A DNA stretch of 46,600 nucleotides from JAZFYD01 sp036443405 (GCA_036443405.1 JAZFYD010000157.1:1-46600), one strand, 5' to 3'. Shown: positions 14,046 through 23,890, counted from the stretch's first letter. Program-made: numbers and translations. The notes: generated by a model not told the origin, from the letters alone.

Positions 14046-16259
14046 CTAGAGACCTTTGATCGTTCGGAGCATCGCGGGCAACAAAAGGAGATCTCCAAGA
14101 AGCGCCACGAACGCGGCGGCGGCCGTGAAGATTCCGAATCGCGCCGTGGGCACGAAGAGGCTGCCGCCCAGGCACGCGAGCCCCGCGACCAACACGATCG
14201 TGGACCACACGAGCGCGCGCCCTACCGATCGGAGGGACCGCGCGACTGCCCGCTCCGGGTCCCTACCGAGGCGCCGTTCACGCTTCACCGCGAAGAGCAG
14301 GTGCAGCGTGTCGTCCACCGCGAGGCCGATCGCAACGGAAGCGGCGGCCACGGCGGCGATCCCGAGCGACCCCCCAAACATCGCGGCTCCCCCAAGCACG
14401 AGCGTCACCGGCAGCAGATTGGGAAGCACCGAGGCGGCGGCGAGCCGCCACGACCGGAGCGACAGCCCGACGATCAGGACCACCACACTCAACATGAGCA
14501 CGACCCCCCGCGAGAGATCCGACGCGACACGGTGCGCCGTGTCGACCGCGAGCGGAAACAGTCCGGTCACGTACGCGTCCCCGCTTTTCAGATCCGCTGC
14601 AACGGAGCGAATCGCATCGAGCGAGGCGCTGGGGGCGTCGGAACGCATCCGGATCTTCACCCGGTAAATCTCCTTACGCGCGTCTTCGAATCGGTGGGTG
14701 ATGGACGCGTACGGCCCGCGAATAATCGGCAGGACCGCCGTCAGCACGCTCGGCTCGGTCACGGACCGGTCGTCCATACCTAGGATCGCGGCGCCGAATC
14801 TCACGAGCGATGCGAAACTCATCACGCTGTCGATCCCCTCGATCGTGCCCAGCTCGCGTTCCACGGTTTCGAGATCCCTCAGGACGTCGGCCGTGGACGC
14901 GCCCGCCGTCTTGCGAATCACGAGATCGGCGGGCATCACCGCAGTCAGTCGTTCATCGAGGAACCGGTAGGTTCGCGCGACGCGACTGTCGGGATGAAAC
15001 GCGTGAAACACCGTCGCGTCGGCGCGCGCGCCCGGGAACGCGGCCATGGCCACCAGCAGCCCAAGCGACCCCAGAACGAGCAGCTCCCGACGACGGCGGC
15101 GGCCGAAGCGGTCGAGGCGCAAGATGAAGCGGTCAGCGCGCAGCGCGGGAGCCCGCCGCGCCGGCGGCTTCAAGAGCACCAGCAACTCCGGAATGCCGAA
15201 CAGCACGATCGGGAACGCACCCATGAGTCCCATCGCGACCAGGATTCCACCGTCGCGAATCGCGGGCACTCCGGTTGCGCCGATCAGCAGGAACGCTAGG
15301 GCGCTGGAAGAAAGACTCAGCATGGTTGGCGCCGCGATGCGGGCACGGGCACGGGCGGCCGCTTCTTCCACGGTTGCGCCGCGGCGGCGAAGTTCCCCAA
15401 ACGCATTCAGGAGATGCACGCTCGCGGTCAGACCGACAACGGCCACGATGGGAAACAGCGCGGCGCCGAACGCGGTGATCGGAAGCCCGAGCACCGCCGC
15501 CAGGCCGAGTGCGTAGAGCCCGGGGAGCGCCGTCGCCACCGCCACCGCCAGAGTCTCACGCCAGCTTCCACAGAGCAGGAACAAAAGCGCAAGCGCAACG
15601 ATCGATGCGATGACTCCCACGCGCTTGAGATCCGCGAACGCATAGCGCGATGCATCCTGGGCGAGCGCGGTCACTCCGGCCAGGTGGATCGGCGATTCCG
15701 GTTCCTCGAAACCGTCGAGCACCGCGCGCAGCTCGTCAATCACCGCGGCACGGTCCGCTTCCGGCGCCGGCGCCACCGTCGTCGCGATCGCGAGCGTGTC
15801 GAGCGCGCTGTTGTAAAGCGTGCCCTCGTAGATCTTCGAGGCGCGCAAGGCTTTCGCGAGCGCGGCGCGCGACTCCGGCGTGGCGAGATCGCGTTCGCTC
15901 ATCCCGCGCAGCGAGTCGAGCGGCAAGGGCACGTTGTCGCCGGCCAGGCTGTAGACGTCCTCCAACCCCCGCACGGACTCGACGGCGCGGGTCACTTCCA
16001 ACAGACGCGCGAACTCGGCCGGGTCGAGCACCGACGCCGACCACGCGATCAACACGATGTCGTCGGAGCCGAACGCGCGTCGCAACTCCACCTGGCGCTC
16101 GTTGGCCTGCGCGTCCCCGCGTAATAGCGAACCCGCGTCGTGACTGAACTTCAGCGACGGCAGTGCGAAAAGGGCGGCCGCCGCGGCCAAAAAGGCGGCG
16201 GCGAGAAAGGCGAGCGGGCCTGCCCGGATGGGCACCCGAAAAAGTGACCTTCCGCCCAT
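14046..16259 (-). CDS. MMPL/RND-family transporter (HAE3 type)
   Basis: A 737-aa inner-membrane transporter with duplicated RND architecture: one helix (about 13-33), a first periplasmic domain (about 38-205), a block of helices (about 212-370), another helix (about 395-410), a second periplasmic domain and a final helix block (about 575-735). The second block holds AIGLAVDDTLHLLFAVKRERR, with the paired acidic residues expected for proton relay. Relatives move hopanoids, lipids or other hydrophobic molecules from the inner membrane. No adaptor gene is adjacent, but a coiled-coil lipoprotein follows. It diverges from a membrane protein with only 26 bases between start codons. Confidence 0.9.
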   Translation of the reverse strand: MGGRSLFRVPIRAGPLAFLAAAFLAAAAALFALPSLKFSHDAGSLLRGDAQANERQVELRRAFGSDDIVLIAWSASVLDPAEFARLLEVTRAVESVRGLEDVYSLAGDNVPLPLDSLRGMSERDLATPESRAALAKALRASKIYEGTLYNSALDTLAIATTVAPAPEADRAAVIDELRAVLDGFEEPESPIHLAGVTALAQDASRYAFADLKRVGVIASIVALALLFLLCGSWRETLAVAVATALPGLYALGLAAVLGLPITAFGAALFPIVAVVGLTASVHLLNAFGELRRRGATVEEAAARARARIAAPTMLSLSSSALAFLLIGATGVPAIRDGGILVAMGLMGAFPIVLFGIPELLVLLKPPARRAPALRADRFILRLDRFGRRRRRELLVLGSLGLLVAMAAFPGARADATVFHAFHPDSRVARTYRFLDERLTAVMPADLVIRKTAGASTADVLRDLETVERELGTIEGIDSVMSFASLVRFGAAILGMDDRSVTEPSVLTAVLPIIRGPYASITHRFEDARKEIYRVKIRMRSDAPSASLDAIRSVAADLKSGDAYVTGLFPLAVDTAHRVASDLSRGVVLMLSVVVLIVGLSLRSWRLAAASVLPNLLPVTLVLGGAAMFGGSLGIAAVAAASVAIGLAVDDTLHLLFAVKRERRLGRDPERAVARSLRSVGRALVWSTIVLVAGLACLGGSLFVPTARFGIFTAAAAFVALLGDLLLLPAMLRTIKGL

Positions 16260-16285
16260 GGCGGCGGTGACCTTATCATCGTCGG
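16260..16285. promoter_or_regulatory. 26-bp divergent start region with a two-way -10-like box
   Basis: Only 26 bases separate the ATG of the MMPL gene and the GTG of the membrane protein. TTATCAT at 16273-16279 reads ATGATAA on the other strand, so the same box could serve as -10 in both directions. It would give leaders of only a few bases. Confidence 0.3.
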
Positions 16286-17068
16286 GTGTCCCCGCGCGCC
16301 GCGCTTTTCTGGTTCCCGTTCAAAACGGCCGATGCCACCGAGGCTTTGCGCGACGATCGCGCCCACGCAGCCTTCGTCCTGGTGCCGCCGATTGTTGCTG
16401 GCGGCTACCTGCTCGCCCACGGCGTCGCATGGGGCGACGCCCTCGCCACCGCCGCCGGCTTCGCGCTCTGCCTCCTGGCCATGGGCCTCGGAGGACTCGC
16501 CGGTTTGGCTCCCGCGTCCTACCTCTTGGGGAACCGTACCGCGACGAGCCGGCTCGCCGGGCTCTGCCTGCTCACAGCCGGCTGGGCTGGGTTGCTGTAC
16601 CCGGTGCTGGCGGTCATCTGCCGGGCGTTGGTCGGCCCCGGCCTGGCGCCGCTCACCGCCGCCTTTGTTCTTCTGCTATGGACGGCGGGGGTAGGCATTT
16701 CAATTCTGGACGTCAGGGAGGAGGCGGGCCGACGACTCGTGGTCTCGTGCGTCGGGATCACCGGCGGCCTTCTGGCGACCGCCGCGGCCGTGGTCTTCGT
16801 CGCGCGCATGGGATTGGTTCTGACCCTCCCTGCGCCCGAATCGGGTCCCGGATTCCCCACCGGCACTCCGCTCCTGATCCGTCCCGGCGCGGAGGTCGAA
16901 CCGGGCGGCGTGTACCTAACAGAAACCGAGGGTCGGCTCCGATTTGTTCGTGCCTCCCGGGAGACGAAACTGCCGTCGGAGATCACCAATCCGCCCGTGG
17001 GGCGGGTGTTTTTCCACTTCGGAGAATTCGGTGGACGTCCAGATTTTGTAAACGGTTGCAATCACTAG
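16286..17068 (+). CDS. Polytopic membrane protein with C-terminal beta domain
   Basis: A 260-aa protein, GTG start. Five predicted membrane segments lie at about 30-48, 52-75, 90-110, 122-140 and 152-175. A soluble C-terminal domain (about 180-260) is beta-rich: GTPLLIRPGAEVEPGGVYL, then EGRLRFVRASRETKLPSE. That domain faintly resembles the barrel of S24/S26 peptidases (a 'G-x-x-V/L-L-R' strand followed by an acidic turn), but no nucleophile or base is apparent. It diverges from the MMPL transporter. I do not recognise the family. Confidence 0.7.
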   Translation: MSPRAALFWFPFKTADATEALRDDRAHAAFVLVPPIVAGGYLLAHGVAWGDALATAAGFALCLLAMGLGGLAGLAPASYLLGNRTATSRLAGLCLLTAGWAGLLYPVLAVICRALVGPGLAPLTAAFVLLLWTAGVGISILDVREEAGRRLVVSCVGITGGLLATAAAVVFVARMGLVLTLPAPESGPGFPTGTPLLIRPGAEVEPGGVYLTETEGRLRFVRASRETKLPSEITNPPVGRVFFHFGEFGGRPDFVNGCNH

Positions 17069-17079
17069 ACGTTTGCTCA

Positions 17080-17120
17080 GCGGATGTCTCACAGTCAAAA
17101 CGTTAATCCGCTATTGAGAC
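17080..17120 (+). other. Interleaved inverted repeats after the membrane protein gene
   Basis: GCGGAT (17080-17085) pairs with ATCCGC (17106-17111), and the adjacent GTCTCA (17086-17091) pairs with TGAGAC (17115-17120). The order a-b-a'-b' is that of an H-type pseudoknot, or of two hairpins that exclude each other. It lies 12 bases after the stop of the membrane protein gene and upstream of the candidate promoter for the giant lipoprotein. Confidence 0.35.
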
Positions 17121-17141
17121 GTCGTTTTTCGACCGTCGTGC

Positions 17142-17171
17142 TTGCCCCGGGAGGCCCTCCTCGCCTATAAA
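17142..17171 (+). promoter_or_regulatory. Candidate sigma-70-type promoter of the giant lipoprotein
   Basis: TTGCCC (17142-17147), an 18-base spacer and TATAAA (17166-17171), followed by AAGAG. It would give an untranslated leader of about 120 bases before the ATG at 17298. Read by eye from consensus only. Confidence 0.4.
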
Positions 17172-17280
17172 AAGAGCCTTACAGAGGGCACACCTCGATC
17201 CGTAGAGTACCGAGTTGGACTCGAAGTGTGTTTTGGTCTCTGCTGAGGCGACCGCCGCGTAATGGTGGTCCATCCTTTGC

Positions 17281-17288
17281 GGAGGAGG
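17281..17288 (+). promoter_or_regulatory. Ribosome-binding site that fixes the giant lipoprotein start
   Basis: GGAGGAGG lies nine bases before ATG 17298 and downstream of the earlier in-frame ATG at 17262. It selects 17298, which also yields a clean lipoprotein signal peptide. Confidence 0.85.
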
Positions 17289-17297
17289 ATCGTTGCA

Positions 17298-20200
17298 ATG
17301 TCTAAGAAACTCATCACCTGTTTGACTCTCCTCACCGCACTCGTCGTCGGTGGTTGTGACGGAGGAGTTCCGACCCCCCGAACCGAAATCTTCGGGGCCG
17401 GAACCTCCACCCAGTCCGCCAATGCTGTCGCCTTCGCCGCCTCGGTTCCGCCCGGAACCCGGATCACCCATCTTGGGGATGTCGTGCTACTCAACGGAGT
17501 GCACTTCGCCCCCGACATGCGCATCTTCTTCGGGCGCAACAACTTGATGTACGAAGACAATGTTGCGAACGTCTCCTCCCTGTCCCTTCCGCTCGGACCC
17601 ATTTCCCTGACGGACAAGAATGGAGATTTGGTGGCGCTCGAGGTGGAAACGACCTACGAGTACCTCGGCGGTAGTTCCCTGCTCGTGCGCATCCCGCCGG
17701 CGGTGAGTTGCACCCTCGAATACAGCAACCCCTATCTCAGGATGACGAGCGGTCGCAACGGTTCCAGCGACGCGGTGGACAACATCTTCCGCATCATCGG
17801 CCCGCGCTTCATCGCCCTCACCCCGAACGACGGGCTCGACATCGGTGGATACACCGTGATCGTGCATGGTGACTTTTTCTCGCCGTACACCCAGATCGTG
17901 CTGCGGTTCATCAACCCGCTCACCGACGAGGGCGAATGGGTCGGCGCACCACTCGATGCGGCCAAGGACATCGCGGAACAGTTTAAATTCCCGCCCCCTG
18001 AGAGGGTTACAACGACCGACATCGACGAGCAATTTGTTGATCGCCACACACTCATCATCAGCAACTGGCCCAGCGTGGTGGAGAGCGTGGAGGGCATGAC
18101 CGCGGGTCTGACCGATGAACTGATAGCGGACATCTTTCTCATCGAGAACATCGAAGAGATCACGAGCAACGCGGCCAACGAGCCGCTGCTCGAAGAAGAC
18201 GGCTTCGGTCGTCGCGGCGCCTGCCAGCAGTTGACCGACACGAACGGAGATGGTCAACAAGACGCGACCAGCGGCGTCGGTCCCGCCCACGGAGGCACAG
18301 ATGCTGCACATCCGCGAGGAGAAGTCGAAGGGCGCGCAATCTATAGCGAGCTCTCATTCAATGGCGTTCGCAACTCAGTGCGGTTAGGCGCGTTCACATT
18401 CCTGCCCAGCGGCGTTGTCGACATTCCCGAGATCGTTTCGATCGTTCCGGATCGCGGCTCGGAGAGCGGCGACAACATGGTCATCCTCAACGGTTTCCAG
18501 TTCGACGCGTTCAGTGTCGATATCTCGGACGAAAATGCGCTTGGCGTCGCAATCGAGTGCCCCCCGGGTTCCGGCGATTTCATCGCGCCGCTCGAGGCCA
18601 CTCTCATCGACCGCCAGACGATCATCCTGCGGATGCCCCCCTGTGACGTGGAGGTTCCGGAGGCGGTCAACGTCTGCATCACCAACAAATTCGTTCTGGA
18701 CCGTTTGGATAAATCGGATCCCCCGGATCCCGCACAGTCCGCGATCAACATCGCGGCCGAGAGCGTGAACCCGCTCTCCAACAACCTGATCGACCAGGAC
18801 CCGCAGACCTATCCGAATCTGCTCAACAACCGTCACCTCGACTATGACGACGTGTACACCTACGAGCCGATTCCGCCCATCGTTCCGCCGATCCTGACGG
18901 CCATCCACCCGAGCAGCGGCCAGCCGCAGCCCCAGGGTCGGTCGGCCGACTACGGCTGCGAGCGCCTGTTCATGGTCGGCGACTGGTTCGACGCGGACAC
19001 GACACTCAACGGCGGCGTAGAGTTCCTGCTCAATGACGGCACCGTCGTCCAGACGCAGCGCACCATCCTGCACAACCGCAACCTCATCGAGGTCTTCACG
19101 AAGCAGCTGCCGGGTCCCCCGCTCACGCAGGACATTATCGCGGGCGTTCGCCTGCGCAACACGGTTGGCCATAGCGACTACGACAACGCGATGGTGTTCT
19201 TCCACACGCCGGACGCCGGGGAACGTCCGTTTCTCACCGAGGTCTTCCGCGGCGCCGGTCCGTCGTTTGGCGGCAACGCGGTCCAGATCCACGGCACGAA
19301 CTTCGACACGTCGTCAATCGTCCGTTTCGGCGGCTTTGCGGCGACGACGTTCTTCGTCAACTCGAATTTCCTGATCGCCATCGCTCCCGACGGCGAGGAG
19401 GTCTTCCAGTTCCTCGGAGGCACCCAGACCGAAGGTCAGGTCGGCGTATTCGTTGACGACGACGGCGACAATTCGAATTCAATCCCCTACATCTACGGGT
19501 TGCCCGCGGACACCTGCCCGGCCATCGGCGTCAACACGCCCGACTCCGGCAGCCACATCGGCGGCTACTGGATCCAGATCTTCGGCACCGACCTCACGCC
19601 CACGACGCGCGTCGAGTTCGGCGTCGGCAACGGCAACTTCGCACCGGACATCTTCTTCATCTCCGACACCTGCATCTTGGTGGAGGTGCCCGAGGCGTTC
19701 CCGGAGCAGATCGGCGCAACCGTCATGGTCGGGCTGACCGATCCCATCAATGAGTGCGACGAGGCTCTGCGCACCGCGCCGTTCACCTATACGGCCGCTC
19801 AGCAGAACCCGCCCACGATCGAGTTCGTCGACTCCACCGTCGAGGTTCCGGTCACGCAGACGCCGCATCCGGCGATCAACGTCAGGGGCGGCGCCGATCG
19901 TCTCCTGGTCATTGGCTCCGGCTTCGATCAGATGACCACGTTCGACATCACCAAGGGTGATGCGGATCCCGAGCCGACGACCGACTGGGTCGTGCTCACC
20001 CCGAACCTCGCCGTCATGACGGCCCCCGAGTCGCCTGACGGCGAAATCGGTGAGGCCCTCCTGACCGCACGCAACGACTTCGGCGCGAGTGAGGTTCCCT
20101 TCACGGTCGAATACGTCCAGACCCCCCCGCCGGTGATCGTCGACGTGCGCAACCTGCACGACGGCACGACGGGCGCGCCGATCGATGCGAACGATCGCAT

Positions 20201-23200
20201 CCTGATCTTCGGCGACTACTTCGTGAAGCCCAACCTCGTGGTCACGCTTCGACAGGGCACCCAGGAGGTCAGCTTCACAGACAACGAACTCGTGCTCATC
20301 GACGACCACATGATCGGAGTCAACATCCCGGCGGACACCTTCACCGAGGGCCCGCTCGAGATCCTGGTCCAGACGGACTTCAGTCCGGGCGGCGTTCCCA
20401 CGGCGTTCGTGGATGACGGAGACCAACCGATCTTCACGCTCTCCGGTCCGCGCCCCCCGCTCGTGACCGGCGTTCACGCAACGATCTTCCACAGCCACGG
20501 TGGCCAGGACGCTGTCCTGTTCGGCCGTAACTTCACCCCGAGCACGAGATTCAGGGTCAAGACACTTGCGATGCCCAGCTTCGTCACGGTGCTGGCGCAG
20601 AGCGTCATCTCCGAGACCGTCGCGATCGTCGTCATGCCGCAGTTCGCCTTCGCAGGAGACGGCACCGTCGAGGCGACGGAAACCGACACGATCCTGTGCG
20701 ACAAACTCACGACCGCAGGCCAGCCCTGCGTCACGGTCAGCAGCGATGATCCGCCGCTGTACCAGGTGTTGGCCGACGCGGCACCGGTACTAATCGGCGT
20801 GTTCGCGGACCACGGCTCGACAGCCGGCGGTGAGCAGGTTCTCCTGCTCGGCGCGGACTTCAAAAACGAGGTCGGCGAAAGCAACGTCACGGGGGTCAGC
20901 ATCGGCGCGTTCAGCTTCACCGAAGCCGACCCGCTCGAACTACCGATCGACTCGCTTAACCCCGCCGACTACGGCAAGTACGTTGTGATCAACGGTCACC
21001 AGATCATGCTCATCACTCCGGTGCACGCCGCCATCCCCGGCGGCAGCTTCGTCCAGGAGGACGTGACCATCGACTATGACATCGGCGACGGCAGCGGCGC
21101 CACGATGTTGACCAACGGTTACACCTGGCAGAACCAGACTTCCGAGATCTGCCCGAAGCTCTTGGGCATCACGCCCAACGAGGGCCGGATCAGCGGCGGA
21201 AGCTCGCACCTGATCAGCGGCGCGTTCCTCGACTCCGCCACCAAGATCATCTTGAGCGACGGCGTCCACCCCGACGTGGATATCACCACGTTTGGGCAGG
21301 TGGAAACCGAGACCGGCTTCGGCATGTTCCTCGTGTTCATCCTGCCGGACCTTACCGGCGACTTCTCGGTGGGCGACACCCTCGATGTCACGGTGGTCAA
21401 GACCACGGTCGATGGAGAGTGCAGCGACACGCTGAACGACGCTCTGACGCTCACGTTCGCGGGCCTGCCGTTCACGGCCACCCTCACGCCGCCCACCGGC
21501 AGCGCGTTCGGCGGAACTCTCGTGACCGTCACCGGCACTAAATTCACACCCAATACACAGGTCCTCTTCGGCACCATGCCGGCAGGCCATGTGGTTTACG
21601 TTAGTTCGACACTCCTCTACGCGGTGAGCCCTGCGCTTCCGCTGGATGTGAACAGGCCTGAAGCGCTCGATCTCCTCAACGTGGGCAGCAAGACGCCAGC
21701 GGAACGTACCGTCGACGTGGTTGTCTACACCCAGGGCGGATGGTCGATCATGCCGCAGTCGTTCCGCTTCGACGTCGAGGCCCCCACGGTGAGCGCGCTC
21801 ACCGTGACCTCGGTGCTTGAGGGTTCGTCCACGGACGCGATCACGCTCTTTGGCGACCGCTTCCTCCCCGGCGACACGACGCTGAACGTTACGGCAACTG
21901 GTACGGCAGGCACGCCCACGATCATCAACATCACGGGCGACTCCATCACCTTCCGCTACGACGCTCCGACGCGCTTGGCAGGTACGCCCGGTCCGGTCGA
22001 GATCAGCTTCTCGGTCACCACCTCGCACGGTGGACCCTCCAGTGCGGTGACGCTCGACGTCGAGCTCAACCCGCACATCACGAGCATCGCCCGCCAGGGC
22101 GGCGGCTCGCTCTCGGTGCCGTCGACCGGCGTCGAGACCGGTGGGTTCCCCATCTTCGAGGCTACGGGCTTCAACTTCGCCGCGGGCGCGTCGATGACCA
22201 CCATCACCAAGGGTGGCGACACGATCAACCTCACGGAGAACCCGGCCTTGGACGGCCCGGGCCAGTTCAAGATCGTGAGCGCCACGACCATCGAGTTCAC
22301 GGTCCCGGTCGCGTTCGATCAGAACATCCCGACCATCCTGACCGGCAACCCGAACATCGGTCTCACGACCATGGACTTCCAGAACGCCAACGGTTTGGGC
22401 ATCGATGGCCCGGCGTCGTCGTTCATCTATTCACCGAGCCACTTGGACTTCGAGCAGGAAGCGTTCTCGCTTCCCGCCGAGGCCCCGAACAACTCCAACC
22501 CGGACAAGGTGGCCGTGGGCGACATCGATGCTGATGGCGTACCGGATGCGGCTTGCCTCAATCGAGTGATCAGCTCCGGCGACACCATCGATGGGTTCGT
22601 GTTCCTCGCGAACACGTTTGGAACGTTCGACTTCAACGGAGACGGCGTCACGCCGGACTTCGAGGGCTCATTCAATATCTTCATCATCAACGACGAGGAT
22701 CACAAGCCGGAGCTCGGTTCTTACGGGCGCGGCGGAACGATCCGACTTGCACAGCTCGACGGCGACGACCAGATGGAACTGGTCCTGCCCGTCATCACCG
22801 TGGATGACACGCTCGACAATCGGGCGCGCGTCCTCGTGGTGGACATGGATACGGACGGCACGATCTTGGACACCGCGATCCTCGTGCCCGACGTGGACGA
22901 CAGCAAGGCAGTTGCCGGCATTGCGACCGGCACGTTCGACAACACCAACAGCCGCGACGACATCGCGATCATCATCGGGTCGCCTACTTCGGCGGACCGC
23001 GACTTGATCGTGTTCACGTCTGAGGTCGGAACGACCTTCGGTGATTTCGCCCAGTTCACAGTGCAGCTCACCGGCTCGCTGGACAACGCAAGCGTCGGCC
23101 ACCTGGCCGCCGGCGACTTCGACAACGACGACGACGACGACCTGGTCTGGGGCTACGGGGGCAGCTTGTTCCAGAGCACCCTGCCGATCGCAGTCGTGAA

Positions 23201-23765
23201 AGTGGACGCCGACTCCAGCCCCTCGGTGGTGGCGGCGGACATCAAGACCTTGGACAACATCAAGGGCGGTTCGATCCGCGACATCAAGGTCGCGAGGCTG
23301 GACAAGGACCAGGGTGACGACGAGGACCTGAAGTGGGACATCGTGTTGATTGCGGAGAACGGCGTGACCGGCGACCTCGTCGGACCGGATGGGGCCGAAG
23401 GTTCCATCATCGTGGTTCTCAACGTCTTCGACGATGCGACACCGATCGCTGACGCCTTCTACGAGACCGGCTTCGACAACAACGGCCGCTCGCTGGGTGT
23501 CGGAGACATCAACGCTGAAGGCCCCATGGACGTTGCAGTGGCGGATAACGATGGCGAGTTCCTGATCTTCTGGAACGACGGAAACGGCGTGTTCGAGCGG
23601 TCCGGCAAGAGCTTCCAGCTCAACACCGTGGCCGACGACGGATCCAGCCGCATCCACGGCATCAGCGTCGCCGACATCAACCGGGACGGCATGGCGGAGG
23701 TTTGGATGGGCGACATCGGCAGCGCGCCGACGAGCCTCGTCATCATGACCAACATCAGCCGCTAA
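17298..23765 (+). CDS. Giant surface lipoprotein: tandem TIG/IPT-like domains and FG-GAP repeats
   Basis: A 2155-aa lipoprotein. The signal peptide ends at the lipobox VVGGC (Cys20). Residues about 35-1650 are a string of Ig-like modules with the TIG/IPT signature of a turn, GG, two strands and 'G-x-x-F': LTPNDGLDIGGYTVIVHGDFF (about 172), IVPDRGSESGDNMVILNG (about 381), RGAGPSFGGNAVQIHGTNF (about 650), NTPDSGSHIGGYWIQIFG (about 745), FADHGSTAGGEQVLLLGADF (about 1168), ITPNEGRISGGSSHLISG (about 1290) and LTPPTGSAFGGTLVTVTG (about 1395). From about 1730 to the end come FG-GAP/VCBS-type repeats with Asp-rich calcium loops: VAVGDIDADGVPDAACL, AAGDFDNDDDDDLVWG, GVGDINAEGPMDVAVAD and SVADINRDGMAEVWMGD. 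Such proteins bind carbohydrates or other surfaces; the ligand is unknown. It stands alone between its own promoter candidate and a strong terminator. Confidence 0.9.
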   Translation: MSKKLITCLTLLTALVVGGCDGGVPTPRTEIFGAGTSTQSANAVAFAASVPPGTRITHLGDVVLLNGVHFAPDMRIFFGRNNLMYEDNVANVSSLSLPLGPISLTDKNGDLVALEVETTYEYLGGSSLLVRIPPAVSCTLEYSNPYLRMTSGRNGSSDAVDNIFRIIGPRFIALTPNDGLDIGGYTVIVHGDFFSPYTQIVLRFINPLTDEGEWVGAPLDAAKDIAEQFKFPPPERVTTTDIDEQFVDRHTLIISNWPSVVESVEGMTAGLTDELIADIFLIENIEEITSNAANEPLLEEDGFGRRGACQQLTDTNGDGQQDATSGVGPAHGGTDAAHPRGEVEGRAIYSELSFNGVRNSVRLGAFTFLPSGVVDIPEIVSIVPDRGSESGDNMVILNGFQFDAFSVDISDENALGVAIECPPGSGDFIAPLEATLIDRQTIILRMPPCDVEVPEAVNVCITNKFVLDRLDKSDPPDPAQSAINIAAESVNPLSNNLIDQDPQTYPNLLNNRHLDYDDVYTYEPIPPIVPPILTAIHPSSGQPQPQGRSADYGCERLFMVGDWFDADTTLNGGVEFLLNDGTVVQTQRTILHNRNLIEVFTKQLPGPPLTQDIIAGVRLRNTVGHSDYDNAMVFFHTPDAGERPFLTEVFRGAGPSFGGNAVQIHGTNFDTSSIVRFGGFAATTFFVNSNFLIAIAPDGEEVFQFLGGTQTEGQVGVFVDDDGDNSNSIPYIYGLPADTCPAIGVNTPDSGSHIGGYWIQIFGTDLTPTTRVEFGVGNGNFAPDIFFISDTCILVEVPEAFPEQIGATVMVGLTDPINECDEALRTAPFTYTAAQQNPPTIEFVDSTVEVPVTQTPHPAINVRGGADRLLVIGSGFDQMTTFDITKGDADPEPTTDWVVLTPNLAVMTAPESPDGEIGEALLTARNDFGASEVPFTVEYVQTPPPVIVDVRNLHDGTTGAPIDANDRILIFGDYFVKPNLVVTLRQGTQEVSFTDNELVLIDDHMIGVNIPADTFTEGPLEILVQTDFSPGGVPTAFVDDGDQPIFTLSGPRPPLVTGVHATIFHSHGGQDAVLFGRNFTPSTRFRVKTLAMPSFVTVLAQSVISETVAIVVMPQFAFAGDGTVEATETDTILCDKLTTAGQPCVTVSSDDPPLYQVLADAAPVLIGVFADHGSTAGGEQVLLLGADFKNEVGESNVTGVSIGAFSFTEADPLELPIDSLNPADYGKYVVINGHQIMLITPVHAAIPGGSFVQEDVTIDYDIGDGSGATMLTNGYTWQNQTSEICPKLLGITPNEGRISGGSSHLISGAFLDSATKIILSDGVHPDVDITTFGQVETETGFGMFLVFILPDLTGDFSVGDTLDVTVVKTTVDGECSDTLNDALTLTFAGLPFTATLTPPTGSAFGGTLVTVTGTKFTPNTQVLFGTMPAGHVVYVSSTLLYAVSPALPLDVNRPEALDLLNVGSKTPAERTVDVVVYTQGGWSIMPQSFRFDVEAPTVSALTVTSVLEGSSTDAITLFGDRFLPGDTTLNVTATGTAGTPTIINITGDSITFRYDAPTRLAGTPGPVEISFSVTTSHGGPSSAVTLDVELNPHITSIARQGGGSLSVPSTGVETGGFPIFEATGFNFAAGASMTTITKGGDTINLTENPALDGPGQFKIVSATTIEFTVPVAFDQNIPTILTGNPNIGLTTMDFQNANGLGIDGPASSFIYSPSHLDFEQEAFSLPAEAPNNSNPDKVAVGDIDADGVPDAACLNRVISSGDTIDGFVFLANTFGTFDFNGDGVTPDFEGSFNIFIINDEDHKPELGSYGRGGTIRLAQLDGDDQMELVLPVITVDDTLDNRARVLVVDMDTDGTILDTAILVPDVDDSKAVAGIATGTFDNTNSRDDIAIIIGSPTSADRDLIVFTSEVGTTFGDFAQFTVQLTGSLDNASVGHLAAGDFDNDDDDDLVWGYGGSLFQSTLPIAVVKVDADSSPSVVAADIKTLDNIKGGSIRDIKVARLDKDQGDDEDLKWDIVLIAENGVTGDLVGPDGAEGSIIVVLNVFDDATPIADAFYETGFDNNGRSLGVGDINAEGPMDVAVADNDGEFLIFWNDGNGVFERSGKSFQLNTVADDGSSRIHGISVADINRDGMAEVWMGDIGSAPTSLVIMTNISR

Positions 23766-23783
23766 CGGTTCGATCGATTTAAT

Positions 23784-23816
23784 AAGGGGCTCGGGTTTTC
23801 CCGAGCCCCTTTTCTT
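23784..23816 (+). terminator. Rho-independent terminator of the giant lipoprotein gene
   Basis: A perfect stem, GGGGCTCGGG with CCCGAGCCCC (extended by AA/TT), around TTTT, followed by TTTTCTTGTTT. It lies 20 bases after the stop codon. Confidence 0.95.
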
Positions 23817-23820
23817 GTTT

Positions 23821-23834
23821 GCCCAACGGCTCAG
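23821..23834 (+). repeat. Half copy of the family-1 3' element
   Basis: GCCCAACGGCTCAG matches the first arm and part of the loop of family 1, then breaks off into GTGTTTTTG. It immediately precedes the complete copy at 23843. Confidence 0.5.
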
Positions 23835-23842
23835 TGTTTTTG

Positions 23843-23890
23843 GCCCAACGGCTGACGCCGTTGGAGCCCCACGTTCGAACCGTTTGAGAT
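23843..23890 (+). repeat. 3' hairpin element, family 1, long form
   Basis: Stem CCAACGGC (23845-23852), loop TGAC, stem GCCGTTGG (23857-23864), then GAGCCC and a tail ACGTTCGAACCGTTTGAGAT. The tail is nearly the same as that of the copy at 33918, so the unit is about 48 bases long in these two cases. It follows the terminator of the giant gene in gene orientation. Confidence 0.88.

Noticed and set aside
23871..23880. ACGTTCGAAC resembling a tRNA T-loop
   Set aside because: No acceptor, D or anticodon arm can be drawn around it here or at the matching place near 33946. It belongs to the tail of the family-1 repeat.
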